From Oscillospiraceae bacterium (GTDB taxonomy: Bacteria; Bacillota; Clostridia; Oscillospirales; Oscillospiraceae): a stretch of DNA of 64,000 nucleotides. Positions 26,601-34,278 of the stretch are shown one piece after another. The stretch is from contig WRAB01000003.1 in NCBI GenBank assembly GCA_009780435.1, positions 1 through 64,000 of the forward strand, read 5' to 3'. Position 1 is the stretch's first letter. Every line of letters starts with the position of its first letter. Both the position numbers and the translations under genes were made by a program. The notes beneath the pieces are model-generated. The model worked only from the letters and a program-made list of their open reading frames with translations. It ran no database searches and was not told the origin of the DNA.

Positions 26601-27186
26601 CGATCTTATCACGGATCCGGGTCAGGTTCTCCTCTGTCCGCATGAGCCTGCGCTCCGCCTCCTCTTTCCGATGGCGGAACCTGGATATCCCCGCCGCCTC
26701 CTCAAAGATATCTCGGCGATCTACGCTCTTTAAGGACAAAATCTCACCGATCCGGCCCTGGTCGATGACGGCGTATCCGTCCCTGCCCATACCCGTATCC
26801 ATGAGAATCTCGTGGACATCTTTTAAGCGCACCGTCTCCCGGTTGATGGCGTATTCGCTCTCCCCGCTGCGGTAATAGCGGCGGGTGATCATCACCTCGT
26901 CCTGGTCTAAGTGGAATATCCGTCCGCTGTTGTCGAGGATCAGGCTCACCTCGGCAAACCCCACCTGGTTGCGCCGCTCGGTGCCGCCGAAGATGACGTC
27001 CTCCATCTTGCCGCCCCGCAGGGTACGGGTACTCTGCTCTCCCATGACCCAGCGGATGGCGTCGGAAATATTAGATTTGCCACTGCCGTTGGGGCCGACA
27101 ATGGCTGTGATCTGCTTTTCAAATGTCAACCGGGTCTTTTCCGGAAAGGATTTGAATCCCTGTATCTCAAGGGCCTTTAAATACAC
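23620..27186 (-). CDS. smc: Chromosome partition protein SMC
   Basis: An 1188-residue SMC ATPase that organises and segregates the chromosome with ScpA and ScpB. It has an N-terminal Walker A (GPNGSGKS, about 31-38), a long coiled coil, a hinge around residues 500-680 (including GGSMTGGS), a second coil, the signature LLSGGEKSFVAIAL and Walker B FCVMDEIEAALDEANV. It is normally just downstream of rnc; here an inserted restriction-modification pair lies between, and smc has its own promoter at 27230-27258. Confidence 0.97.
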   Translation of the reverse strand: MYLKALEIQGFKSFPEKTRLTFEKQITAIVGPNGSGKSNISDAIRWVMGEQSTRTLRGGKMEDVIFGGTERRNQVGFAEVSLILDNSGRIFHLDQDEVMITRRYYRSGESEYAINRETVRLKDVHEILMDTGMGRDGYAVIDQGRIGEILSLKSVDRRDIFEEAAGISRFRHRKEEAERRLMRTEENLTRIRDKIAELSLQVEPLRHQAEVAKQYLLLRDQLRALEISLWLTQLDRLKEQAVQLETDYETAKTGFQTGQETLEQMYRESETFSEDMREKDTQAEEVRRRIGDLTAQTAEAESAVAVLEAQIKNNAETAERLAAELNEQAGRQDTIQSQIDERTARIAEIEKNLAQHAQEAETVLSQVSEANQSLGDQASALNVILRQESEGSIALAGERERLSARRSSRQAFCDRDVVCKKDYDETHGKLEEILAEHKACEEELKGARAERETLRNMIRGHEMKMGSRESKVGALRFEVNSLTIECGAVESRIALLSEMEREYQGFTKAVKQVMQEATRGRLKGLHGPVANLVSTDDPYALAIETALGGSSQNIIVDKPEDAKFAINYLKRQEAGRATFLPISAIRGSRLTEKSLESRDGFVGLALDLVRFDAKFAPIYQNLLGRTVIVETLDHAIQIAKAYDNRFKLVTLDGQVISAGGSMTGGSSARAAGFLSRANELKKLEVKRRNTAEKLEQSKAELDALELELKSATAQLDVSRGELRQVEDSVLKLEGTLHSHDMLIDSIQDTCQELEQEMADIQTKVAAHVAEIAHLKVSIAAGEQALIQYREQADAVTRGQTDLAAVREALNLQLGDLQAKRASLAAEREAALRSAEELKELSGSLSGDRAEKQRQVETLQSRSNQMGDQISEKETAIGGYRGQIDACNEELNRIGEEKLALEARRTNADRAMQEKNREILNMERECARLEQKRLAADMEEKQIIDRLWDNYELSHSAAQEVRQALESVPAASREAAKLKQEISALGTPNIGAIEQYEIVGARYAFLTEQRDDIEKAKGELEEIITGITGEMEEIFTTEFRRINLSFQETFTELFGGGKAALELEDETDILGCGIDIRVQPPGKSLKTITLLSGGEKSFVAIALYFSIQKIRPTPFCVMDEIEAALDEANVLRFAQYMRGLADKTQFISITHRRGTMEEADVLYGVTMQEQGVSRVIHVDLQEAEQAVSA

Positions 27187-27229
27187 ACTGCTACACTCCT
27201 AGCTTGTGATTCGCTTCTACACAAGATAT

Positions 27230-27258
27230 AGTATATCTGATTTCGCCAAGTTTTTCAA
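27230..27258 (-). promoter_or_regulatory. Promoter of smc
   Basis: Minus strand TTGAAA (27253-27258), 17 bases, TATACT (27230-27235), 44 bases before the start codon. Inverted TCTACAC/GTGTAGA arms bracket the site. It lies in the 83 bases between the inserted restriction gene and smc. Confidence 0.7.
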
Positions 27259-27269
27259 GTGTAGAATAT

Positions 27270-30044
27270 CTATTGTTTTTGAATTATCTGTGAGTCTCTC
27301 ACGCTCAACCGAACCTTTTGCATTTCCAATACGCTATTCTTTATCCGCTCAAACTGTTTTGAATAACCAAAACAATCTGCCACAGCTTTCTCGAATACTA
27401 GCCTGTCTTTTTGCTGATATTCTTGAGCCGTTGTCATAATCTTCCGTCCGAGCAGCGGTTTGAATGCTTTGAGAATTTTTTCCGAATCACTTTTAGACAG
27501 ACGGCGAGGGTCAAGCATCAGGATTTTTTTAGTGTTTTCCGCCCGGTTATCTAAGGCACCCAAGCCTTTGGGAAACCCTGTTGCCTCAGCATAAAAAATA
27601 CCAATGATGGAGTTAAAAAGTGCGTGGCATAATGCGAGGTCTACTGTTTTCGATAAAGGATTAAACCCTATTGCCCGTTGGTTAATTTGTGCGGGTTCGT
27701 CAAGCAAGCCGTAAAATATACGGCGTTCGGGATTCATGCCTGTAAATAATCGAATTTTATGACTGCCTGATAATTTTCCGTCACTAAGATTCTGCCAAAA
27801 TACATTTTTGTTGGGAACAGATTGGTTGATATGCCCTTGATAACGGTCTATCCAATCAAGGGTTTTTTGATGTCCAAGTGCGGAAAGTTCTTCAATCGTT
27901 TTATCGCAAACAAAAGCAGGCGTGTCTGCCTGTGCAATTAGATATTTGCAATCTTTCGCACTCTTAAAAACACGCTCAATGTAGTCGCTATCAACATCAT
28001 TTTTATTACGTAAGTAGTAAATTTCATCTTGCCCTGTTTTCATTCCACGAAACACTTCAAAAAACTCGGTGACAGGACAAAGAATTTCTCTGAAGTCCGA
28101 AAGCCAATCAATATCGTAGAAAAAAGAATTGAGCGCTATATTCATTTGAAGTAATTTCTCAATCTTCTCAAGCGTGTACTGTCTAAAAGATAGAAGTTCA
28201 GGAACAATGGCTGCTTTCAATTTAATTGAATCAATTATTTGAGCTGTATCCTCATCAGATATTTCAGCCAACACCTTATGGATTAATCCAAAATGAATTT
28301 TATGGTTTGCCGCAGCATGTTGGGGCGTTTGCTTCTTTTTCATAAACAGCATAACCGTGACAACATCGGCATTGTTAAACCATTTTCCATTTCCGTTTGC
28401 TATTATGCTTTCGACAGTATAGTAATGGTTTAATACTTTGAAAAAATTCTGACCCGCAAGTGTGCCAAGCCATGAATTTGAAGTGACAACAGCAACAGAA
28501 GCACCATCTGCAAGGCCTTCATAAAGGTAGAGCAAAATTGCTTGATAAAGGTCGGCTCTTCTTGATAGGCTCATTCCGATTTCGGAGTACACACGCTCTA
28601 TTGTCGCCGCTATACGCTTGCTTTCCTCACGCCCCTCTTGATCGAACGCAACAAAAGGCAAGTTTGAAACAATGCTACCCCACTTTGGAAGTTGGTAGAT
28701 TTTTCTCTCACCATTTTGTGGATCAGTAATTTCAACTTCCTTATTTTCATATAGATCAAAAGCATTTGAGCGGAACAACAAACTCGGCAGATTCATTGCA
28801 GTTGCTCTCGTCATTGCTAAGTTTGATACCTGCAGGGGGAAAGTAAATTTATCAGCGGCATATGTAGTCGCAAAAGCCGCCTCAATTCCGATTGCAGGTT
28901 CTTTCACATCAAGAATTTCTTTAGCTATTGTCCCCGTGCCACAGCAGGGATCAATTGTAGGTGCAGTTAAATCAATAACGCCCGATTTAACGAGTATTTC
29001 AGCGAGTTTTGGCGGTGTAGTAAACACGCCTGCAACACTCCGCTTAAACTGGTTTACGCTGTTTTCAAGAACGGACTGTAAAGCAGTTTGTGGCATTTGG
29101 TCTAACCCATTTTCAGATAAGAAAGCGTTATAATCTGTCAAATCAGTCCACGCCGCATTCGGCAAAAGTTCACCGTATGGCACTGCTTCAAATATATTGA
29201 AAAAGTCACACTTATCTGTAATTTCTTCAAAGACTCTCAACGCATCAGCGGGCGACATATCTTCATTGACTGTTTCAACAACTACCGCTGGATTGTGATT
29301 TCCTTTTATCATGTGAGCGAATGTGAGTTTGTTAATCCAGTTCAAGAGTACAAATTTAGCATAAACGGAAAATTTATCAGTTCCGTCAAATTTATATTCT
29401 TTTTCCACACTTCGCCACCAATGCGAAACGTGCGATGCGATTACGGTATTCTTGACGCTCATTGCAAAAATATGCTCTGAAGTAATAACCTTATTCCGCC
29501 TTATGAGCTCTGTCAAAACAGTATCTGTAATAATATCTCCAATTTTTGCAGGACGCAATTCTCCAGAAACAAAAAATCCGTTAATTTCACTTAGAATTTC
29601 AGAAATTAAAGTTTCCCAATCCGCTCTATACGTAACAACATCCCCACGGGTACGGATGTGATTTGTTTTATCCCATTCTCTTGCCTTAACCCAAGCCTCA
29701 TCGTTTTTAACATACAAAACACCATAAGCAAAATTCCAAATGATACAGCTATTAACCCCAAGTACATCCGCCTTACGCTGAGCGTCAGCAATAAACGCCG
29801 AATCGGTTATCGACACATCAGGCATTTTAATTTCCCAACCTTGCAATACTTGAGTTCGGGCGGTATCGCCGCACACAAAAACATCGGGGAACATTCGCTC
29901 TTTCCCCGTGTTAAGTGTGCTTTCTCCACCGATTGATTTTATTTGCCAAGTGTTACGTTTGACAATTGAATCCATCAATTTGATGAGCTCAATCGCCTCA
30001 CTGCGCTCGTTATTCACTTTTGAAAAACGTGGCATTTCACTCAC
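27270..30044 (-). CDS. Fused restriction endonuclease-DNA methyltransferase (type IIG-like)
   Basis: A 924-residue protein. Near the N-terminus, PD (53-54) followed by WEIK (70-73) fits a PD-(D/E)XK nuclease core. The central methyltransferase has the SAM motif DPCCGTGT (365-372) and a motif IV of SNLPF (460-464), where Leu replaces the first Pro of the usual NPP(Y/F). The C-terminal third probably holds target recognition (FRGMKTGQDEIYYLR is typical). The start is GTG 30044, overlapping the stop of the upstream methylase by four bases. The DNA is clearly more AT-rich than the flanking genes, as expected of transfer. Specificity is unknown. Confidence 0.75.
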   Translation of the reverse strand: MSEMPRFSKVNNERSEAIELIKLMDSIVKRNTWQIKSIGGESTLNTGKERMFPDVFVCGDTARTQVLQGWEIKMPDVSITDSAFIADAQRKADVLGVNSCIIWNFAYGVLYVKNDEAWVKAREWDKTNHIRTRGDVVTYRADWETLISEILSEINGFFVSGELRPAKIGDIITDTVLTELIRRNKVITSEHIFAMSVKNTVIASHVSHWWRSVEKEYKFDGTDKFSVYAKFVLLNWINKLTFAHMIKGNHNPAVVVETVNEDMSPADALRVFEEITDKCDFFNIFEAVPYGELLPNAAWTDLTDYNAFLSENGLDQMPQTALQSVLENSVNQFKRSVAGVFTTPPKLAEILVKSGVIDLTAPTIDPCCGTGTIAKEILDVKEPAIGIEAAFATTYAADKFTFPLQVSNLAMTRATAMNLPSLLFRSNAFDLYENKEVEITDPQNGERKIYQLPKWGSIVSNLPFVAFDQEGREESKRIAATIERVYSEIGMSLSRRADLYQAILLYLYEGLADGASVAVVTSNSWLGTLAGQNFFKVLNHYYTVESIIANGNGKWFNNADVVTVMLFMKKKQTPQHAAANHKIHFGLIHKVLAEISDEDTAQIIDSIKLKAAIVPELLSFRQYTLEKIEKLLQMNIALNSFFYDIDWLSDFREILCPVTEFFEVFRGMKTGQDEIYYLRNKNDVDSDYIERVFKSAKDCKYLIAQADTPAFVCDKTIEELSALGHQKTLDWIDRYQGHINQSVPNKNVFWQNLSDGKLSGSHKIRLFTGMNPERRIFYGLLDEPAQINQRAIGFNPLSKTVDLALCHALFNSIIGIFYAEATGFPKGLGALDNRAENTKKILMLDPRRLSKSDSEKILKAFKPLLGRKIMTTAQEYQQKDRLVFEKAVADCFGYSKQFERIKNSVLEMQKVRLSVRDSQIIQKQ

Positions 30045-30907
30045 TCTCCGAATCTCTCTATTAACGGGCTGATATATAAATGCTCCTTCGTGCTTTCAGG
30101 CATTGAAGACCATGCTTCGCACAGGCGCTTTTCGGCAACATCTATGTAGTCAATCTCACCACGTTTGAATAGTGCAACATCCTCGTTTTTTTCAATTCCA
30201 ATAAAATTTCGGCCCTCAAGCATTGCCGATACCAAAAAGGACCCGCTGCCGCAGGCATTGTCCAATATAACGTCACCCGCTTGTGTATATGTACGAATCA
30301 GATAACGACCGAGCTCAACAGGCTTTTGCGTTGGATGAAGAACCTCACCCTCTGATTCAGCCGTTTTAACATAAATAATGTCAGTTGGATAACGTTCGCC
30401 ATTGCTATGAACACGAACAGGCTCAAAATCGCCATAACAACCGCTCAATTGGTTCTTCCTAACTCCTTTATCATAGGCTGCACCCTGTCCCATTTGAGGA
30501 TTGTAGGTGGGCTGCCGCCGATAAAAAATACAAATATCCTCGTGTTTGCGGAGCGGTTGCTTTTTTGCGTTCAGAAAATTAGTAGGCTTTGACTTTTCCC
30601 AAACCCATTTATACTTAAACAATTTCTCTTGACTTAAAATCAATTTTGCCGTAAACACCCCGTGCGAAGTTAGCGCAATGACACCATTCGGTTTCATAAT
30701 GCGAAGATACTGCTCCCACAATCGGTCAAGTGGGATATAGCTGTCCCAAGCGTTTTGCGTTATGCCATACGGCAAATCACAAAGGATCATATCAATTGAT
30801 TTACCTGGAATATCTTTCATTTTTTCAAGACAGTCAGCCTCAAATACACGGTTCAATTGACCGTTTAAATCCGGAGTACTATAAGTTGCTCTCATTGCAA
30901 GTGACAT
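30041..30907 (-). CDS. Site-specific DNA methyltransferase, beta-class layout
   Basis: About 288 residues. The catalytic motif DLPYG (CDLPYGITQNAWD) comes first and the SAM motif DNACGSGSF comes late, the order of beta-class N4-cytosine/N6-adenine methylases. PTQKPVELGRYLIRTY is the usual block before motif I. It should protect host DNA together with, or on the opposite strand to, the fused enzyme encoded next. ATG 30907 has GGTGG five bases upstream; GTG 30916 is an in-frame alternative. A TATAAT at 30952-30957 may be its -10, without a good -35. Confidence 0.88.
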   Translation of the reverse strand: MSLAMRATYSTPDLNGQLNRVFEADCLEKMKDIPGKSIDMILCDLPYGITQNAWDSYIPLDRLWEQYLRIMKPNGVIALTSHGVFTAKLILSQEKLFKYKWVWEKSKPTNFLNAKKQPLRKHEDICIFYRRQPTYNPQMGQGAAYDKGVRKNQLSGCYGDFEPVRVHSNGERYPTDIIYVKTAESEGEVLHPTQKPVELGRYLIRTYTQAGDVILDNACGSGSFLVSAMLEGRNFIGIEKNEDVALFKRGEIDYIDVAEKRLCEAWSSMPESTKEHLYISPLIERFGE

Positions 30908-31007
30908 TTCATCCACCCAGCTTTCTGCGGCTCAAGTGCTGTATATTTTGTATTATAGCATGGCTTCTTCAGAAAAAAAAGATGCGCCCTCAAGGTTTCA
31001 AAAATTT

Positions 31008-31685
31008 TTACGCCCCCAAGCGCCGCAATGCGGCGGCGGCGGCGGCCTGTTCGGCCTCTTTTTTACTCTTCCCCACGCCGTGTCCCACGGTCTCGTCCCC
31101 CAGCTTCACTTCTACGGAAAAGGTCTTCTGATGATCCGGGCCTGTGGCGTCTAAGAGGTGATACGTCACGTTTTGTCCGTTTTTTTTCTGGGTCAGCTCC
31201 TGGAGGGCCGTCTTGTGATCCTGCGCTGCTGTGGGGTGATTCTCCTCCAGGCTCTCGCCCAGCAGTTGCAATATAATCTTCTCCACCTGCTCCATGCCGG
31301 CATCTAACAGAATGGCGGCAAAAATCGCCTCCACCGCATCGGCCAGGATAGAGGGCCGGTTTCGCCCGCCGCCCAAACTCTCGCCTTTGCCCAGGTAGAG
31401 GTGTTCTCCCAGGTCGAGCTTCTCTGCAATTTGAACCAAGCTCTGCTCACAGACCAGCTCCGCCCGGAGTTTCGTCATCTTTCCCTCCGGCATGTTGGGC
31501 CGATGGTGATACAGGTACTTGGCCACCGTCATCCCCAAGATGCTGTCCCCGAGAAATTCCAACCGCTCGTTGCACTGGACAGTTCCGTTGCGAGTCTCGT
31601 TGGCGTAAGAGCTGTGGGTCAGCGCCATCTGTAAGAGGGATTTATCCCGAAAGGTATAGCCCAGCTTTTTTTCTAACTTTGTCAT
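31008..31685 (-). CDS. rnc: Ribonuclease III
   Basis: A 225-residue double-strand-specific RNase. The catalytic signature NERLEFLGDSILG lies near residue 40, a second acidic cluster is in LADAVEAIFAAILLD, and a C-terminal dsRNA-binding domain begins at DHKTALQELTQKK. It processes rRNA precursors. GGAGG precedes the ATG. Upstream is plsX; acpP, often found between them, is absent. Confidence 0.97.
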   Translation of the reverse strand: MTKLEKKLGYTFRDKSLLQMALTHSSYANETRNGTVQCNERLEFLGDSILGMTVAKYLYHHRPNMPEGKMTKLRAELVCEQSLVQIAEKLDLGEHLYLGKGESLGGGRNRPSILADAVEAIFAAILLDAGMEQVEKIILQLLGESLEENHPTAAQDHKTALQELTQKKNGQNVTYHLLDATGPDHQKTFSVEVKLGDETVGHGVGKSKKEAEQAAAAAALRRLGA

Positions 31686-31698
31686 ATTGCCTCCAGTA

Positions 31699-31799
31699 AT
31701 CGGGCTATATCAAAACGGGTCGTCGAGGACGCCGACCCCTGCGCATTGTAGAGGTCAGCCTCTGGACGTCCCGTTCTTGTCGTTTTGATACAGCCCGAT
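31699..31799. repeat. Long inverted repeat between rnc and plsX
   Basis: 19-base arms (31699-31717 and 31781-31799, one mismatch) enclose about 60 bases with further small hairpins (GGTCGTCGAGGACGCCGACC; GAGGTCAGCCTC). It fills most of the 128-base gap. It has no T-run and no coding potential. Confidence 0.65.
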
Positions 31800-31813
31800 C
31801 ATTGCGCTATTTT

Positions 31814-32836
31814 CTACTCTTTTTCAAGTTTGATCTCGTCTATGTTGTCCCGGATATCCTGAATAATCCCCGATGCCGTAATATCCCGGGCCTGTCGGAT
31901 GGCGCTGCGGATGGCGTAGGCCGTGGAGTTACCGTGGGCCTTGATCACGGGTTTGGATATTCCCAAGAGCACCGTGCCGCCAATCTCCGCGTGGTCCAGT
32001 TTCTTTTTTAATCCCCGGAGTCCGCTTTTCACCAGAAGTGCGCCCAGCTTGGTCTTTGTACTCTTTGTGAGGGCATCTTTCAACTCGCCCATGAGACACA
32101 TGGCCGTCCCCTCAATGGTCTTGAGGAGGATATTGCCGGTAAAGCCGTCAGTCACCACCACGTCCACGCCGCCCAGCATCACTTCACGGCCCTCTACGTT
32201 ACCGATAAAATTCAACTTCCCCGCTTCTCTCGCCGTTTCCAGGAGTGCGTATGTCTCCCGCTGTAGCTCTGTCCCCTTGCTCGGCTCTGAGCCGTTGTTG
32301 AGCAGTCCCACCCGGGGGTTGCTCTGTCCCATCACGTTTTTGGCGTAATATGCCCCCATATAGGCGAACTGGAGCAGATATTCCGGCGTACACTCCGCAT
32401 TGGCCCCGCAGTCGATGACCAAAGCACCTGTCTCCCGGTTGGGGATCACAGGGGCTAAGGCCGCCCGGCGGATACCCTTGATCCGCTTGGGTATCAGCGT
32501 CGCCCCGGCTAACAGCGCACCCGTGTTTCCGGCGGAGACGAATGCGTCCCCCTCACCGTCTCTCAGCATCCGCAGGCCGACGGATAGGGAGGAATCCTTC
32601 TTCTCCCGGATTACATTGGCGGGATCGTCGTCCATAGTCACAACTTCCGTGGCGTCTGCCACTGCGATGCCTTTGGGCAAGTCGCCGTGGCCCAGTTGTT
32701 CAATACAACTCAAAATTTCCGCCACACGACCCACTAGAACCACGTCCAAGCCGAACTCTTGGGCCGCCATAATGCCGCCTTCTACCGTGGCCTGTGGCGC
32801 ATGGTCGCCACCCATAGCGTCTATAATAATTTTCAT
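31814..32836 (-). CDS. plsX: Phosphate acyltransferase PlsX
   Basis: A 340-residue enzyme making acyl-phosphate from acyl-ACP, the entry step of phospholipid synthesis with PlsY. Recognisable are MKIIIDAMGGDHAP, SAGNTGALLAG, DCGANAECTPEYLLQFA and DGFTGNILLKTIEG. GGGGAGG five bases before ATG 32836 fixes the start, against a longer frame to 32917 that runs into hairpin-rich intergenic DNA. Confidence 0.97.
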   Translation of the reverse strand: MKIIIDAMGGDHAPQATVEGGIMAAQEFGLDVVLVGRVAEILSCIEQLGHGDLPKGIAVADATEVVTMDDDPANVIREKKDSSLSVGLRMLRDGEGDAFVSAGNTGALLAGATLIPKRIKGIRRAALAPVIPNRETGALVIDCGANAECTPEYLLQFAYMGAYYAKNVMGQSNPRVGLLNNGSEPSKGTELQRETYALLETAREAGKLNFIGNVEGREVMLGGVDVVVTDGFTGNILLKTIEGTAMCLMGELKDALTKSTKTKLGALLVKSGLRGLKKKLDHAEIGGTVLLGISKPVIKAHGNSTAYAIRSAIRQARDITASGIIQDIRDNIDEIKLEKE

Positions 32837-32842
32837 ATAAAC

Positions 32843-32960
32843 CTCCCCACGGGGCAGGCCCCGCGGGGACCCCGTTTTTTTGATCTCCTCGCCACGGCAA
32901 AGCCGTGTCGGTATCAAGATTTTTGCTTTGCAAAAATGCTTGAACGCCGGACACCCGGCG
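32843..32960. repeat. Cluster of short palindromes between plsX and trmFO
   Basis: Four hairpins in a row: CGGGG-CAGG-CCCCG type, CACGGC-AAA-GCCGTG, CAAGATTTTTGC-TTT-GCAAAAATGCTTG (one bulge) and GCCGG-ACA-CCCGGC. The row is noncoding and resembles an assembly of repetitive palindromic elements. Confidence 0.6.
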
Positions 32961-32967
32961 AAAAGTC

Positions 32968-34278
32968 TTACAGGCTTGTATTAACCCGGATGCCTTGCAT
33001 GATCTCCAACGCTCTCGCCGATATCTCCGCGTTTTTATTGGCCTTCCCCCGCACGCGATAGCCCAAGGGCTCTATGATGCCGAAATTCACATTCATGGGC
33101 TGAAACTGGGTAACGGAATCGTCACTGATATAGAGTGCCAGGGCTCCAATGGCCGTGGTCTTGGGAAAATCAATCGCCTGCTCTCCCCGGCGCGCCCGTG
33201 CCAACTCAATCCCGGCCAAGCACCCCGATGCGGCGGACTCCACATAGCCCTCCACCCCGGTAATCTGTCCGGCGAACCGGATCCGCGGCTCGGCTTTGAG
33301 CCGATAGTAGCGATCTAAGAGCCTGGGAGAATCCAGATACGTATTCCGGTGCATGACGCCATAGCGCAAAAACTCGGCGTCATGCAGGGCGGGGATCATG
33401 GAGAAAACCCGCTTTTGCGCCCCAAAAGTCAGATGGGTCTGGAATCCCACCAGATTATACATACTCCCCTGGGCATTGTCCCGCCGGAGCTGGACCACGG
33501 CGTGATACCGCTCCCCCGTCTCCGGGTGATCCAGTCCCACAGGTTTTAACGGCCCGTACCGCAGGGTATCCACCCCTCGGCCCGCCATGATCTCGATGGG
33601 CATACAGCCCTCAAAGACCTGTTTTGTTTCAAATCCGTGCAACTTCGCCGTCTCGGCGGAGATCAGGGCCTCGTAAAAGGCGTGGTATTCCGCCTCGTTT
33701 AATCCGCAGTTTATGTAGTCCGGCGTCCCTTTGCCGTAGCGGGAGGCGTAAAAGGCGCGATTGAAATCAATGCTCTCAAAACTGACAATGGGCGCCGCCG
33801 CGTCAAAGAAATGGAGAAACTCTCCGGAGACCGTCTCCCCAATAGTCGCCGCCAGAGCATCAGAAGTCAACGGCCCCGTGGCGAGGATCACATCTCCTGC
33901 CGGGATCTCCGTTACCTCTCGGTGCTCTAAGGCAATCCGGGGGTGGTCGCATATCTTGCGGGTGACAGCTTCGGAAAACGCGCCCCGATCCACGGCTAAC
34001 GCACCCCCCGCCTCGACGCGGGTCTCGTCCGCCGCCTGTAGGATCACGCTGTCTAAAAGACGCATCTCCGCTTTGAGAAGCCCCACGGCGTTCTCCAACC
34101 GATCTGAGCGGAGGGAATTGGAGCAGACAAGTTCGGCGAAATCCGACCGCACATGGGCCGGACTCCGCTTTTCCGGCTTCATGTCGATTAGGATCACGCC
34201 AATATCCCGCCGGGCCAATTGCCAAGCTGCCTCACAGCCAGCTAGGCCCGCACCGACGACAGTCACAGGGGCGGTCAC
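32968..34278 (-). CDS. trmFO: Methylenetetrahydrofolate-tRNA-(uracil-5)-methyltransferase TrmFO
   Basis: A 436-residue FAD enzyme that makes ribothymidine at position 54 of tRNA with methylene-THF as carbon donor. The FAD-binding motif VVGAGLAGCEAAWQLA is at the N-terminus, followed by RSDFAELVCSNSLRSD and a C-terminal FGIIEPL. Its start overlaps the stop of topA by four bases, the standard topA-trmFO order in Firmicutes. Confidence 0.97.
   Translation of the reverse strand: MTAPVTVVGAGLAGCEAAWQLARRDIGVILIDMKPEKRSPAHVRSDFAELVCSNSLRSDRLENAVGLLKAEMRLLDSVILQAADETRVEAGGALAVDRGAFSEAVTRKICDHPRIALEHREVTEIPAGDVILATGPLTSDALAATIGETVSGEFLHFFDAAAPIVSFESIDFNRAFYASRYGKGTPDYINCGLNEAEYHAFYEALISAETAKLHGFETKQVFEGCMPIEIMAGRGVDTLRYGPLKPVGLDHPETGERYHAVVQLRRDNAQGSMYNLVGFQTHLTFGAQKRVFSMIPALHDAEFLRYGVMHRNTYLDSPRLLDRYYRLKAEPRIRFAGQITGVEGYVESAASGCLAGIELARARRGEQAIDFPKTTAIGALALYISDDSVTQFQPMNVNFGIIEPLGYRVRGKANKNAEISARALEIMQGIRVNTSL

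Noticed and set aside
27187..31007. Prophage or transposon carrying the restriction-modification genes
   Set aside because: No integrase, transposase, phage gene, tRNA or clear flanking repeats were seen; only the two genes are present.
31686..31813. Possible acpP between plsX and rnc
   Set aside because: The gap is too short for an acyl carrier protein and is filled by an inverted repeat with no open frame.
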